Assembly (NCBI GenBank): GCA_934229275.1
Contig: CAKQDN010000009.1
Coordinates: 1 to 53,245 of the forward strand
Length of the DNA stretch: 53,245 bases
Direction: 5' to 3'
Source of the DNA: an uncultured Clostridia bacterium
GTDB taxonomy: Bacteria; Bacillota; Clostridia; Christensenellales; Pumilibacteraceae
In this document: positions 33,001 to 42,068 of the stretch, in pieces
Layout: every line of letters begins with the position of its first letter
How positions within the stretch are numbered: position 1 is the stretch's first letter
Notes under the pieces: generated by a model
The model's database searches: none
Seen by the model: only the letters and a program-made list of their open reading frames with translations
Told to the model about the DNA's origin: nothing
Position numbers and translations under genes: made by a program

Positions 33001-33322
33001 AATCGGTGTAGTATTCGTTGCCGTTTTTAACCTTGGTGCACTGCGTATTCTGCGTGTAGGTTATAAAACCTTTCTGCGCTACGGAAGTGCCGCTGCTTCT
33101 TGTCGTGAAAGTGGAATACGAATCGAGTTTTCCCACTACCGCGTAGATTACGGTTTCGGCGTCGTAACTGTCGGGCGCGTTTTTGAGCGACGTTACAGAC
33201 GTGTCTTTGCCCGCAACCGTTTCCGGCACGGTAACGTTTTCGCCGTTGCAAGCGACTGCAGACAAGCCGCAAACGCAAAGTGCAAACGACAAAAGCATTG
33301 CAATCAGTTTGTTCTTTTTCAT
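30029..33322 (-). CDS. large lipoprotein of unknown function
   Basis: A 1097-residue secreted lipoprotein; the lipobox SAVAC gives the lipidated Cys at about residue 25. The N-terminal half has several units that read like LolA/LppX-type beta sheets: probes such as YDGKFYLDLFGGKFVF, LVITLADAYNDVI and YVRGGRVGVIGADFTF, with one unit near 40-260 and another near 300-500. The segment 520-740 is similar in style. The last ~330 residues are alpha-helical and charged (KEKQMVFNAYHVERS, ALDALYERLSALEEIY), probably a helical bundle. The ligand could be lipid, glycan or peptidoglycan; I do not recognise the family. GGAG precedes the ATG, and it has its own promoter and terminator. Confidence 0.8.
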   Translation of the reverse strand: MKKNKLIAMLLSFALCVCGLSAVACNGENVTVPETVAGKDTSVTSLKNAPDSYDAETVIYAVVGKLDSYSTFTTRSSGTSVAQKGFITYTQNTQCTKVKNGNEYYTDSISNSTLVNTRHEVMVKNGKAAYRNNSGTIDTATYDDYLAIYGVTPDKTISGHVFNHDSVRYAVLENVEGDTYTYKIVLDKDAAHALLVRQMKMVGGLDGYPEFTKDTEATLVIKKDFTPVSYSYRSTYNISIAVLGKVGCEEENTVYFENFDSEVTLPDSDAFNGAINEQPTRIDPGKTEAKDDNLEALVSALLQSDLENGIALNGRVSLGDVSLPLRIEGKADINGLMNGTANLYTAFQATASVISPVGNASVTYYDGKFYLDLFGGKFVFSTNVPEKNGIGITDIDTTKFFKITKSETDENTLVITLADAYNDVIAAALQSAGLIENKDEFSLSMNAYVRGGRVGVIGADFTFGETTASAEFALSDKKYTLPSDLDKYVSELTFSKKVDVMLGGAFEGDEAAATVTLGMTYDMSQPDPVKAFKAEAEVAVSDTVKSLLGIASMFTSDLPVWFDAFADAGKLNLVVENGNAYFLIEKESEDEEGAEKIVTYFEKLGGLNAASAQDEEGAPSFDMDTIKEMLPVIAELLPQVLTGNYEQGVVTVAVSPEIVSLINMLFWDNLQDTLIDSMGATAGAMVPMMLGIDKPLASIELAIPVTEYAETLPSLSIYCYDIDTKEIFDENKEYDLVRVLSLVLSDNADYSYDKNVTEIAALYDKTKNVRSLMTALTENYALTSEYYATVQPAADAFNALSDKEKQMVFNAYHVERSMWGGSTLTFLPEKVKADYENDKKAVDDFAASIAETEIASLNSKYGKFSAAQLNYLAAAHADKLAAYVDKRVESEQDAKTEIVSLISALGEFDLENAALDALYERLSALEEIYAAINECIPETLADADLTAFNDMLDKTVSAYATKLQSTAEQYLGELKGMAYGCTLTGEQLIEKYGVYETFSEKYCTEVMGTSVGALIREKAPSVEAACYKVTLYNAYNRKGMAVAAAEVAEKEIDALLKGTYDEETVAAKTEVIETLIDYTDSKNVSNYEQFVEFKKNK

Positions 33323-33374
33323 TTATAATCTCCTTTGTTCCGCGAGCCGAAGCCCGCTTCGTTTGTACGTTAGT

Positions 33375-33403
33375 ATTGTACATTTTCATCGCGAGTATAT
33401 CAA
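33375..33403 (-). promoter_or_regulatory. promoter of the 1097-residue lipoprotein
   Basis: Minus strand: TTGATA (33398-33403), 17 bp, TACAAT (33375-33380). A small TTCG-loop hairpin lies in the 5' UTR. Confidence 0.65.
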
Positions 33404-33486
33404 TCGTTTTGACACCCGAAACCGAAATTCGTCCCTCTTGTATCGGGAGAACACACTCTCACAAAATGAGAATTTACCGAAAACAT

Positions 33487-33515
33487 TTGACTTTTGGCAA
33501 AAAAAGCGGTAAAAT
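33487..33515 (+). promoter_or_regulatory. promoter of the HTH-membrane gene, 7 nt from the ATG
   Basis: TTGACT (33487-33492), 17 bp, TAAAAT (33510-33515). The start codon is at 33523, so the transcript is predicted to be leaderless or nearly so. Confidence 0.7.
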
Positions 33516-33522
33516 CAATGAT

Positions 33523-34176
33523 ATGGAAGAGATGAACGAAAATAATATCGAAGGCGTGATTTCGGAGAATCTGACCGCACTCAGAAAAAGCAAGCAGTTG
33601 AAACAGTCCGAACTTGCCGAGATAATGGGCTATTCGGACAAAACCGTGAGCCGTTGGGAAAGCGGTGCGACCGTCCCGGACATAGCGACTCTCGCCAGGC
33701 TTGCCGACTTTTACGGACTTACCGTGGACGACCTTCTGCACGAGGACGCGGTTAAAGTGGCTTCGAGCGAGGCTCGACAGCAAGAAAAAGAAGATAACCG
33801 CGACAAGATTGCCATTCTTTTACTCGGCGTGCTTACCGTGTGGCTGATTGCGGTAGTCGTTTACGCCGCCTTTCAGATAGTTAAAGGCGTTAAATTCTGG
33901 CAGGTGTTCGTGTGGGCGGTTATTCCGTCGGTCGTGCTTGCCTACCGCTTTAACATCAACAACAAAAATATCAAGTGGCTTAACACGGTTTACCTTTCCG
34001 TTGCCGTCTGGGGCGCGGTTACGGCGATTTATCTGCAACTGCTGCAATACAATCTGTGGGTACTTTTTCTGGTTCCCATCCCCGTGCAGGCGATGGTGGT
34101 CGTGTTTACGCTGTTCCGTAAGCCCAGAAAGAGAAAAGGTCAGCCGCACGGACTTTTCAGGTTCTTCGACAACTGA
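33523..34176 (+). CDS. XRE-family HTH regulator with C-terminal membrane domain
   Basis: 217 residues. Residues 10-70 are a Cro/CI-type helix-turn-helix (LTALRKSKQLKQSELAEIMGYSDKTVSRWESGATVPDIATLARLADFYGLTVDDLL). A charged linker follows, then about five hydrophobic segments (105-205), so the DNA-binding domain is tethered to the membrane. ATG 33523 begins the HTH at the usual distance; no Shine-Dalgarno sequence is present and the -10 box ends 7 nt upstream. A second ATG at 33532 is possible. Such HTH-membrane proteins probably sense envelope conditions. Divergent from the large lipoprotein gene, which is a candidate target. Confidence 0.85.
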   Translation: MEEMNENNIEGVISENLTALRKSKQLKQSELAEIMGYSDKTVSRWESGATVPDIATLARLADFYGLTVDDLLHEDAVKVASSEARQQEKEDNRDKIAILLLGVLTVWLIAVVVYAAFQIVKGVKFWQVFVWAVIPSVVLAYRFNINNKNIKWLNTVYLSVAVWGAVTAIYLQLLQYNLWVLFLVPIPVQAMVVVFTLFRKPRKRKGQPHGLFRFFDN

Positions 34177-34248
34177 CGAAAGTCGGAAATGCGGATATAG
34201 GCGCGCATTTATCCGAAAAGCACTCTTCTACCCGATTAGAATAACGTT

Positions 34249-34289
34249 AAAACGCGCTCCTCTCTTACCCGAAAAGGAACGCGTTTTTT
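34249..34289 (+). terminator. terminator of the HTH-membrane gene
   Basis: AAAACGCG (34249-34256) plus TCC pair with GGA and CGCGTTTT (34280-34287), followed by TT. Confidence 0.75.
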
Positions 34290-34372
34290 GTTTACGCTTT
34301 TTTACGATAAAACGCCCGAGGGTCAAGCAATGACTGCCGCCGCGAGCGTTTTTCTTTTTTTGACGTTTTTAA

Positions 34373-35272
34373 TCAGCGATCGGAAACTTCGGTTATACGT
34401 TTTCTCTGCGCCAAATAGAACAGAAGCAGCAGCGCCGCGTTAATGCCGAAAGTAGCCGCTTCGGTTATGAGCATATGAACGGGAGCGGACGTTATTCCCT
34501 TGAACACGATAAGTTGCAGAATCGGATAAATTGCCATTGCTCCGACAACGGCGATAATCGAAACTGTCAGAAACGCTTTTTTGTCCATTTTTCCGCCGAA
34601 GAAATAAGCCATGCCGAACGCCGCGACCGCAGATACGATAGATCCCACCCAGTAGGGGACGGGCGACTTAGCCATAAGCAGCCACGAGAAGAAAAACTGC
34701 ATTATAACGCCGAGCACCGCCATAATCGCGGTTCTGCCGTAATTGCCGGTGAGTGCCTTTTTGCCCTCTTTCGTGGTGTCGTGAGCCATATCATCCAGAA
34801 GCGTTTGTTCGCAGCCCGAATGATAGCAGATAGTGAACATATCGGGAAGGCGAACGTATTTTTTGCTGTTCGCGTCCAGTTCGCCGCCGCAGACCGCGCA
34901 GTAACCTTCGCCTTTTATTCCGTTTTTCGCAAGTTGTTCGGGAACGAGGCGTACGGTTCTGTCGAGGTCGCTTATATAATCGCCCATACCTCTTTGAGGA
35001 CCGAAAAGTCCTCCGCCGTTCGCACTCTTGATTTTGACGCTTGCACCGTAAGGCGTTATGCGCAGATTGTAGTCTTTAACGGATATATTGCTCAGAATCT
35101 TGCGCATGAGTTCCATTGTGTCGGGCGTGGTGTGGAACGTGAAGTTGACGAAAGCATAGCGGTAGCCGTCCGTATCGACGATGACGAATATGTCGTTTAT
35201 AACTCCGCAAGCGGTGTTGCCGTCCACTTCGAGTCCCGCTCCGCCGAGGACGCCGAGAATGTATTTATCCAT
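34373..35272 (-). CDS. hypothetical membrane protein with a zinc-ribbon-like Cys cluster
   Basis: 299 residues. The N-terminal ~100 residues are a soluble beta-rich domain (FVIVDTDGYRYAFVNFTFHTTPDTMELMRKIL). Residues ~122-155 hold CAVCGGE and CYHSGC, a possible zinc site. Four hydrophobic helices (about 180-295) follow. I do not recognise the family. GGAGGAG lies just before the ATG, 21 bp after the gpmI stop, so it is the third gene of the tpiA-gpmI transcript. That placement may reflect only shared constitutive expression. Confidence 0.8.
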   Translation of the reverse strand: MDKYILGVLGGAGLEVDGNTACGVINDIFVIVDTDGYRYAFVNFTFHTTPDTMELMRKILSNISVKDYNLRITPYGASVKIKSANGGGLFGPQRGMGDYISDLDRTVRLVPEQLAKNGIKGEGYCAVCGGELDANSKKYVRLPDMFTICYHSGCEQTLLDDMAHDTTKEGKKALTGNYGRTAIMAVLGVIMQFFFSWLLMAKSPVPYWVGSIVSAVAAFGMAYFFGGKMDKKAFLTVSIIAVVGAMAIYPILQLIVFKGITSAPVHMLITEAATFGINAALLLLFYLAQRKRITEVSDR

Positions 35273-35293
35273 AAACTCCTCCTGTTTTTTCTT

Positions 35294-36949
<1,656 letters not shown>

Positions 36950-37011
36950 GTTTTACTCCTTAAAAATTCGCAAAACGGAGCGAATACGCTTCGCTCCGCC
37001 GTATTTTACGA

Positions 37012-37767
37012 TTAGTTGTTGAAATGCACCACTTTGGAAAAATCTTCCGCTTTAAGCGATGCTCCGCCGATAAGACCGCCGTCGATGTCGCTCATAGCCA
37101 TGAGTTCGGACGCGTTCTTTGCGTTCATGCTTCCGCCGTACTGAATACGAACTTTGTTAGCGACGGGACGGGTGAACATTTTTGCAAGCGTTTTTCTGAT
37201 GAATTTGATGGTCGTGTTTGCCTGCTCTGCGGTTGCGGTGACGCCGGTACCGATTGCCCAGACGGGTTCGTATGCGATGACGACGTTTTTCATATCCTCT
37301 GCGGAAATGCCCTCGAGTCCGCCTTCGAGTTGCGCGCGGAGAACGGTTTCGGTTTTACCGCCGTTGCGTTCGTCGAGCGTTTCGCCGACGCAGACGATGG
37401 GTTTGAGTTCGTTTTTAAGAGCCTGCACAAGGCGCATATTTACCGATTTGTCGGTTTCGCCGAAATACTGACGGCGTTCGCTGTGACCGATGATGACGTA
37501 TTCGGCGCCGACTTCTTTAAGCATAGCCGCGCTGATTTCGCCGGTGAAAGCGCCCTTGTCCGCCCATGCGACGTTCTGCGCGCCGACCTTTATTTTGGAA
37601 CCCTTAACGAGTTTCTTTACTTTTTCGATGCAAGTGAAAGGCACGCATACGACGACGTCGGTGCGGGTTACGTCCTTTACGAGCGGCTTCAAAGCGGTGA
37701 TAAGTTCTTCGGCTTCCGCCTTGGTGTTATTCATTTTCCAGTTTCCTGCGATGATAGGTTTTTTCAT
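37012..37767 (-). CDS. tpiA: triosephosphate isomerase
   Basis: 251 residues, full length. GNWKMN holds the catalytic Lys, IIGHSERR the catalytic His, and AYEPVWAIGTG the catalytic Glu with the mobile loop; YGGSMNAKN and GGLIGGASL bind phosphate. Interconverts dihydroxyacetone phosphate and glyceraldehyde 3-phosphate in the cytoplasm. CAGGAG precedes the ATG. Promoter TTGAAA/17/TATAAT lies upstream; gpmI and a membrane-protein gene follow on the same transcript. Confidence 0.98.
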   Translation of the reverse strand: MKKPIIAGNWKMNNTKAEAEELITALKPLVKDVTRTDVVVCVPFTCIEKVKKLVKGSKIKVGAQNVAWADKGAFTGEISAAMLKEVGAEYVIIGHSERRQYFGETDKSVNMRLVQALKNELKPIVCVGETLDERNGGKTETVLRAQLEGGLEGISAEDMKNVVIAYEPVWAIGTGVTATAEQANTTIKFIRKTLAKMFTRPVANKVRIQYGGSMNAKNASELMAMSDIDGGLIGGASLKAEDFSKVVHFNN

Positions 37768-37822
37768 TTTACTACTCCTGTATTTATTGCTGTTTATATA
37801 GTCGATTTAACCGACCGCATAT

Positions 37823-37851
37823 ATTATAATACAATTTAACGCTTTTTTCAA
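37823..37851 (-). promoter_or_regulatory. tpiA operon promoter
   Basis: Minus strand: TTGAAA (37846-37851), 17 bp, TATAAT (37823-37828). A short GTCG...CGAC stem lies in the 5' UTR. Confidence 0.75.
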
Positions 37852-37884
37852 GCGAAAATCGGGTGAAATACAAACTTTTTTACT

Positions 37885-38613
37885 CTATTTTGCTTTGTTT
37901 TGGCGCACATATTCGTACACGACGAGCGCAGCGGCGACCGACGCGTTGAGCGAGTTCACTTTCCCGAACATGGGAAGCGTTACTACTCCGTCGCATTTTT
38001 CTTTGGTAAGCCGTTTTACGCCCGAACCTTCTCCTCCCACGACGAACGCTACGGCACACGTAAGATTGGCGGAATACACGGGACTGCCGTCCATATCGGC
38101 GCAGTACACCCACACGTTCTGCTTTTTAAGGTAGTCGATGGCGTCGTTGACGTTGGTGACTTTCGCGACGAGCATGTGAGCAGCCGCTCCCGCGGATACT
38201 TTTATTACGGTTTCGTTCACGGAAGCCGCTCTTCTTGCCGGAATGATAACGCCGTGGCAGCCTGCACACTCGGCTACGCGCAGAACGCTTCCGAGATTGT
38301 GAGGGTCTTCCACTCCGTCGAGAATGACGATAAACGGCGGCTCGCCCTTCTTTTCGGCAAGCGCGAGAATATCGTCCACGGTCGAGTATTTAAAGTCGGT
38401 TACTTCCGCGATAAAGCCCTGATGTTTACCGGTCGCGCTTTCGCGGTCGAGCACTTCGCGGTCGTAAAAAGTGATGCGGACGCCCTTGCTTTTCGCTTCG
38501 TTTATAATTCTGTTCGCGCCGGCGTCTTTCAAGCCTTTCGCAACTATCAGTCTGTCTATGGTTTTGTCGGTTTTTAATAGTTCCGCAACAGCGTTTCTGC
38601 CTTCGACTTTCAT
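37885..38613 (-). CDS. rlmB: 23S rRNA 2'-O-methyltransferase (TrmH/RlmB family)
   Basis: 242 residues of the SpoU/TrmH class, with an N-terminal L30e-like substrate domain (1-80) and a C-terminal trefoil-knot domain. Motif 1 is LDGVEDPHNLGSVLRVAECAG, motif 2 FVVGGEGSGVKRLT and motif 3 LPMFGKVNSLNASVAAALVVYE, read in order. E. coli RlmB methylates G2251 in the ribosomal P loop. The ATG overlaps the folA stop (ATGA), with CGGAG inside the end of folA. Confidence 0.9.
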   Translation of the reverse strand: MKVEGRNAVAELLKTDKTIDRLIVAKGLKDAGANRIINEAKSKGVRITFYDREVLDRESATGKHQGFIAEVTDFKYSTVDDILALAEKKGEPPFIVILDGVEDPHNLGSVLRVAECAGCHGVIIPARRAASVNETVIKVSAGAAAHMLVAKVTNVNDAIDYLKKQNVWVYCADMDGSPVYSANLTCAVAFVVGGEGSGVKRLTKEKCDGVVTLPMFGKVNSLNASVAAALVVYEYVRQNKAK

Positions 38614-39122
38614 ATCTTCTCCGAATTATACTTTTTTACGTCCGAATTGACGTATTTCGTAAACTTGATTTTATATCCGTTGGTTTCGACCGTATCGCTC
38701 TCACTTTCCAACGACCAATTTTCGAGCGCGTCGAGATTGTCGAAAAACACGGTCGCATCGCCGTCCGCGTCGACTTTCGTGACGAGCGCTTCGTCGCAGT
38801 ACGGGAGCAGCGTGTGATAGGTCATGGCTCCGCCGATGACGTAAACTTCGCCCTTTCCTTCGATTTCGGCAAACAGTTCGTTCATGTTTTTAACGAACAC
38901 GCAGCCCTCCTCGTGTTTTTCCTCGGGGCAAAGAACGACGTTTATGCGATTTTTAAGCGGTTTGCCGCCCGGAAACGAGCGCAGAGTATTGTAGCCCATG
39001 ACCACGGTTTTGCCGGTCGTGGTCGTGCGGAAAAACTTCATGTCCTCGGGAAGAGAGAACAGCAGTCCGTTGTTTCTGCCTATTCCCCACTTTTTATCGA
39101 CGGCGACTATCGCTCTTATCAT
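38610..39122 (-). CDS. folA: dihydrofolate reductase
   Basis: 170 residues. GIGRNNGLLFSLPEDMKFF (about 13-31) holds the catalytic acid and Met20-type loop. VVMGYNTLRSFPGGKPL and VYVIGGAMTYHTLLP bind NADPH. Reduces dihydrofolate made by ThyA, the gene directly upstream. The ATG overlaps the thyA stop (ATGA), and the rlmB start overlaps its own stop. The C-terminal ~12 residues are polar and may exist only to carry the rlmB ribosome binding site. Confidence 0.95.
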   Translation of the reverse strand: MIRAIVAVDKKWGIGRNNGLLFSLPEDMKFFRTTTTGKTVVMGYNTLRSFPGGKPLKNRINVVLCPEEKHEEGCVFVKNMNELFAEIEGKGEVYVIGGAMTYHTLLPYCDEALVTKVDADGDATVFFDNLDALENWSLESESDTVETNGYKIKFTKYVNSDVKKYNSEKI

Positions 39123-39949
39123 ACAGCCACCTCGATTTTTTTGCCGAGCGTGGAATACTCGTAATTTTCGAGCGCGAAATCGTCCACGGTGAAGTCGTAG
39201 AAGTCTTTTATATCCTTGTTCATAATGAATTTAGGCGCGGGATAGCGCGGATTTTTCATCATTTCTTCGACGAGCGGAATATGTCTGTCGTAAACGTGCG
39301 CGTCGGCGATGACATGGACGAGTTCGCCCGGTTCGAAGCCGGAAACCTGCGCGATCATCATTAAAAGCACGCTGTACTGAACGACGTTCCAGTTGTTCGC
39401 CGTCACCATATCGTTGCTTCTCTGATTGAGAATGGCGTTGAGTTTATTTCCCGTGACGTTGAATGTCATCGAATAGGCACACGGATAAAGGTGCATTTCG
39501 CTTAGGTCTGCGTGAACGTAGATATTTGTCATGATTCTTCGCGACGCAGGGTTGTTTTTAAGGTCGAACAGCACTCTGTCCACCTGATCGAATTCGCCCT
39601 CTTTATACTTGTGCTTTACGCCCAGTTGATAGCCGTACGCTTTGCCTATCGAGCCGCTTTCGTCCGCCCAACTGTCCCATATATGAGAGTGCAGATCGTG
39701 AACGTTGTTGCTCTTCTTCTGCCATATCCACAGAATTTCGTCGATACAACTCTTAAAAGCCGTTTTTCTTACCGTGAGTATGGGGAATTCCTTGCTCAAA
39801 TCGTAGCGGTTGACTATGCAGAATTTTTTCACCGTGTGCGCCGGCGTTCCGTCAAGCCAGTGCGGACGGACGGTTAGGTCCGTGTCCCACGTTCCGTTTT
39901 CCGTAATGTCTTTCATGTTTGCGAGAAAAATATCGTCGGCTCTGCTCAT
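39119..39949 (-). CDS. thyA: thymidylate synthase
   Basis: 276 residues. Converts dUMP and methylene-tetrahydrofolate to dTMP and dihydrofolate. Catalytic Cys near residue 157 in HLYPCAYSMTF; the Cys is followed by Ala-Tyr rather than the common His-x, as in the B. subtilis ThyA-type branch (PCVYE). SRRIMT binds phosphate, QRSNDMVTANNWNVVQY holds the dUMP-recognising Asn, and DAHVYDRHI follows. AAAGGAG precedes the ATG. Directly followed by folA, the usual partner. Confidence 0.95.
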   Translation of the reverse strand: MSRADDIFLANMKDITENGTWDTDLTVRPHWLDGTPAHTVKKFCIVNRYDLSKEFPILTVRKTAFKSCIDEILWIWQKKSNNVHDLHSHIWDSWADESGSIGKAYGYQLGVKHKYKEGEFDQVDRVLFDLKNNPASRRIMTNIYVHADLSEMHLYPCAYSMTFNVTGNKLNAILNQRSNDMVTANNWNVVQYSVLLMMIAQVSGFEPGELVHVIADAHVYDRHIPLVEEMMKNPRYPAPKFIMNKDIKDFYDFTVDDFALENYEYSTLGKKIEVAV

Positions 39950-39963
39950 AACTGATCTCCTTT

Positions 39964-40419
39964 TTATTCGTTTGTTTTTTCCGTCGCAGTGATTTCCTGC
40001 GAGACTTCCTGCGTTTCGTTTCTTTCCGATTCGGCGTTTACGTTTATTTCGTACGCCGCCCCGAGCAGCGTTTCGAGCCGCTCTGTCTGTCCGCTGAGAC
40101 TTAAATATCCGAGTACCGCTTCGAGCGAGGTCGCGCGCTTATAGTCGGCAACGGTGGCATGCTTTGCGACCGTGTTGTTGTGCGCGTTTTTCGCTCTTCT
40201 CGCAATAGACGCTTCGTCCTCGGTGAGCATGCTTTCGAGCCGCTCGAAAATGTACGACTGCGCGGTTGCGGACACGAATTTGTTCGCCTGTTTATGCAGT
40301 CCTCCCGCCTTGCAGTGACTGACGGACGCCAGTTTCTGCCGGACGAAAAGCGTAAACACGCTGTCTCCCACGAACGCCATTACAAGCGGATTCAATTGCC
40401 TTGCTTCTTTTTCTGTCAT
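39964..40419 (-). CDS. mrnC: mini-ribonuclease III
   Basis: 151 residues: a stand-alone RNase III catalytic domain without a dsRNA-binding domain, used in Bacillota for 23S rRNA maturation. FVGDSVFTLFVRQKL (about 16-30) carries the signature, with Asp19 in the nuclease site; LTEDEASIARRAKNAHN and ATSLEAVLGYLSLSG (Glu) complete it. The last ~30 residues are an extra Glu/Thr-rich tail. AGAGG precedes the ATG. First gene of the mrnC-thyA-folA-rlmB transcript, 14 bp from thyA. Confidence 0.92.
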   Translation of the reverse strand: MTEKEARQLNPLVMAFVGDSVFTLFVRQKLASVSHCKAGGLHKQANKFVSATAQSYIFERLESMLTEDEASIARRAKNAHNNTVAKHATVADYKRATSLEAVLGYLSLSGQTERLETLLGAAYEINVNAESERNETQEVSQEITATEKTNE

Positions 40420-40437
40420 ATTTTGCCTCTACTCTAT

Positions 40438-40466
40438 ATTGTAGCACAAAACGACTTTTTTCTCAA
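40438..40466 (-). promoter_or_regulatory. mrnC operon promoter
   Basis: Minus strand: TTGAGA (40461-40466), 17 bp, TACAAT (40438-40443). The short UTR leads to mrnC. Confidence 0.7.
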
Positions 40467-40553
40467 TTAAAAAAAGGGCGATTGCGCGTTATTTTTAAGA
40501 TTTTCGCGTTTTCGCTCCTTTTTCCCGTTTATTAAGACGGTGTGTTTTGATTC

Positions 40554-41396
40554 TTATTCGGTTTTCGTCGTTCTTAGTCGGCGGCGATATTCGACGGGAC
40601 TTAAGCCCGTTTTTCTTTTGAACATATCGGAAAAGCGTTCGACGCCCGAAAAGCCTACCGAATACGCTATTTCCGAAACGCGCAGATCCGAGTCCGACAG
40701 CAGCGACTGCGCTTTTTTGATGCGGTAGTCGGTTAAATACGCATACGGCGACACTCCCGTCCTTTTGGTGAATTCCGTCGTAAAATACGCGCGCGCGACG
40801 CCGAGAGAATCGGCAAGCGTCGTGATGTTAACCGGTCGGAAATAGTTGTTCTCGATATAGACGACGGCGTCCGCTATGACGTCGGGCGTGTTGTCGGGGT
40901 CGGGCGTGACGCTCTGCTTGAGTTTTGCGAGGAAATCGTACAGTCCCGACAGCGATTCGAGCGAGCCGACCGACTTTTTGCTGCGATATTTGTAGTAGAG
41001 CGATGAAGCGGCAGTCACGACCTCCGCGCCGACGTGAGCGTGCGACACGTCCGAGAAAGCGTAGTCGGCAAGCGCCGCCGCGTTTTCTCCGTTAAAGCCC
41101 ACCCAGTAGTATTCCCACGGATCGTCGGGATCACTGCAATAGGTGGTGACTTCCATCGGTCTTATTATAAAGCAGTCGCCTTCGGAGAGAGAAGTTTTTA
41201 CTCCGTCCTTCATAAACCAGCCTTTGCCCGACTTTATCGCGTGGATAAGCCAGTAACTGCGGACGGCAGGTCCGAAGTTGTGCGAAGGCGGCGTTTTGTG
41301 ATAGCCGAGGTCGCGAAGATATACGCCGAGCGAAGGACCGGACGGTACTCCGAAAAACGAGGCGAAAAGTTCTCTTTTTTTGTTGTCGGGCGACAT
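40554..41396 (-). CDS. AraC-family regulator at the end of the zinc operon
   Basis: 280 residues. N-terminal cupin sensor of the sugar-responsive type (HAIKSGKGWFMKDG, LSEGDCFIIRPMEVTTYCSDPDDPWEYYWVGF), then the double HTH (about 180-275) with VNITTLADSLGVARAYFTTEFTKRTGVSPYAYL and EIAYSVGFSGVERFSDMFKRKTGLSPVEYRRR. The sensor resembles regulators of raffinose/melibiose-type loci, so the GH27 promoter in this window is a plausible target. It lies only 12 bp after a membrane-protein gene of the zinc operon with no terminator between, hence probable co-transcription. GGAG precedes the ATG. Confidence 0.92.
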   Translation of the reverse strand: MSPDNKKRELFASFFGVPSGPSLGVYLRDLGYHKTPPSHNFGPAVRSYWLIHAIKSGKGWFMKDGVKTSLSEGDCFIIRPMEVTTYCSDPDDPWEYYWVGFNGENAAALADYAFSDVSHAHVGAEVVTAASSLYYKYRSKKSVGSLESLSGLYDFLAKLKQSVTPDPDNTPDVIADAVVYIENNYFRPVNITTLADSLGVARAYFTTEFTKRTGVSPYAYLTDYRIKKAQSLLSDSDLRVSEIAYSVGFSGVERFSDMFKRKTGLSPVEYRRRLRTTKTE

Positions 41397-41408
41397 AAGT
41401 TGCTCCTT

Positions 41409-42056
41409 TTACGCTTTTGTGGCGTTTTTAATGGCGGCGTTTTTTACGAAATGAATCGCGTCTACGACGAAAGCGGCGAGCGCCGCGATTGCCGGGAATA
41501 TCGCGAACGAGCGGATATAGCAGTTCGGATTACCTTTGCAGTAGCCGGCGACTATCACGTCCTGGCACGAGAACGCCGACACGAACGCGATCGTGCATAC
41601 GACGAACGCGATGAATTCGCACAAACCGGAAAACAAGATAAAGTCGTTTTTACCGATTGCGATTTTCATTATCTGCGCGACTATTGCTATAACGGTTGCA
41701 AGGACGGCGATAAGCGCGCAAATCGCCATGGCTTTTACGTACGGAAGATTATTCTGCGTCGTGACCCAGTAATAAAACGGAGCGAGTTGACGTTCGGCGT
41801 TCGTGTAATCGCGCGTGATTGCGGAGATAAGACAGTCGAAGCCGCTTGCTCCTATTTCAACGAAGCCGGCGTCCGTTCCGCCCGAGCGAGCGGGGTCGTT
41901 GTATATGTCGATGAACGGCACGAACATCAGGATGAGTGCGACTGCGGCGCATGCAAGCGCGACGTAGCCGAGTATTTTGAGTTCTTTTTTCTTTTTATCG
42001 TATACTTTTACTTTCGCGGCGGCTATTTCACGCTCGCGAGTGCTTTTATTTGCCAT
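41409..42056 (-). CDS. hypothetical four-helix membrane protein in the zinc operon
   Basis: 215 residues. A basic cytoplasmic N-terminus (MANKSTREREIAAAKVKVYDKKKK split at about 1-24) precedes four hydrophobic segments near 28-50, 105-130, 140-165 and 185-205. The loop between helices 1 and 2 is long (about 50 residues); the loop after helix 3 has two Cys in YCKGNPNCYI. No family recognised. AAGGAG lies before the ATG, and it sits 12 bp after the zinc-operon lipoprotein, so it belongs to that transcript. Confidence 0.75.
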   Translation of the reverse strand: MANKSTREREIAAAKVKVYDKKKKELKILGYVALACAAVALILMFVPFIDIYNDPARSGGTDAGFVEIGASGFDCLISAITRDYTNAERQLAPFYYWVTTQNNLPYVKAMAICALIAVLATVIAIVAQIMKIAIGKNDFILFSGLCEFIAFVVCTIAFVSAFSCQDVIVAGYCKGNPNCYIRSFAIFPAIAALAAFVVDAIHFVKNAAIKNATKA

Positions 42057-42068
42057 AAATTTTTCTCC

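Noticed and set aside
39119..39949. Thymidylate synthase with Ala-Tyr after the catalytic Cys instead of His
   Set aside because: The same variation occurs in the B. subtilis ThyA-type branch, so it is not evidence of a new activity.
40467..40553. Terminator between the AraC gene and mrnC
   Set aside because: Only a 3-bp stem before a T7 run could be found; too weak to call.
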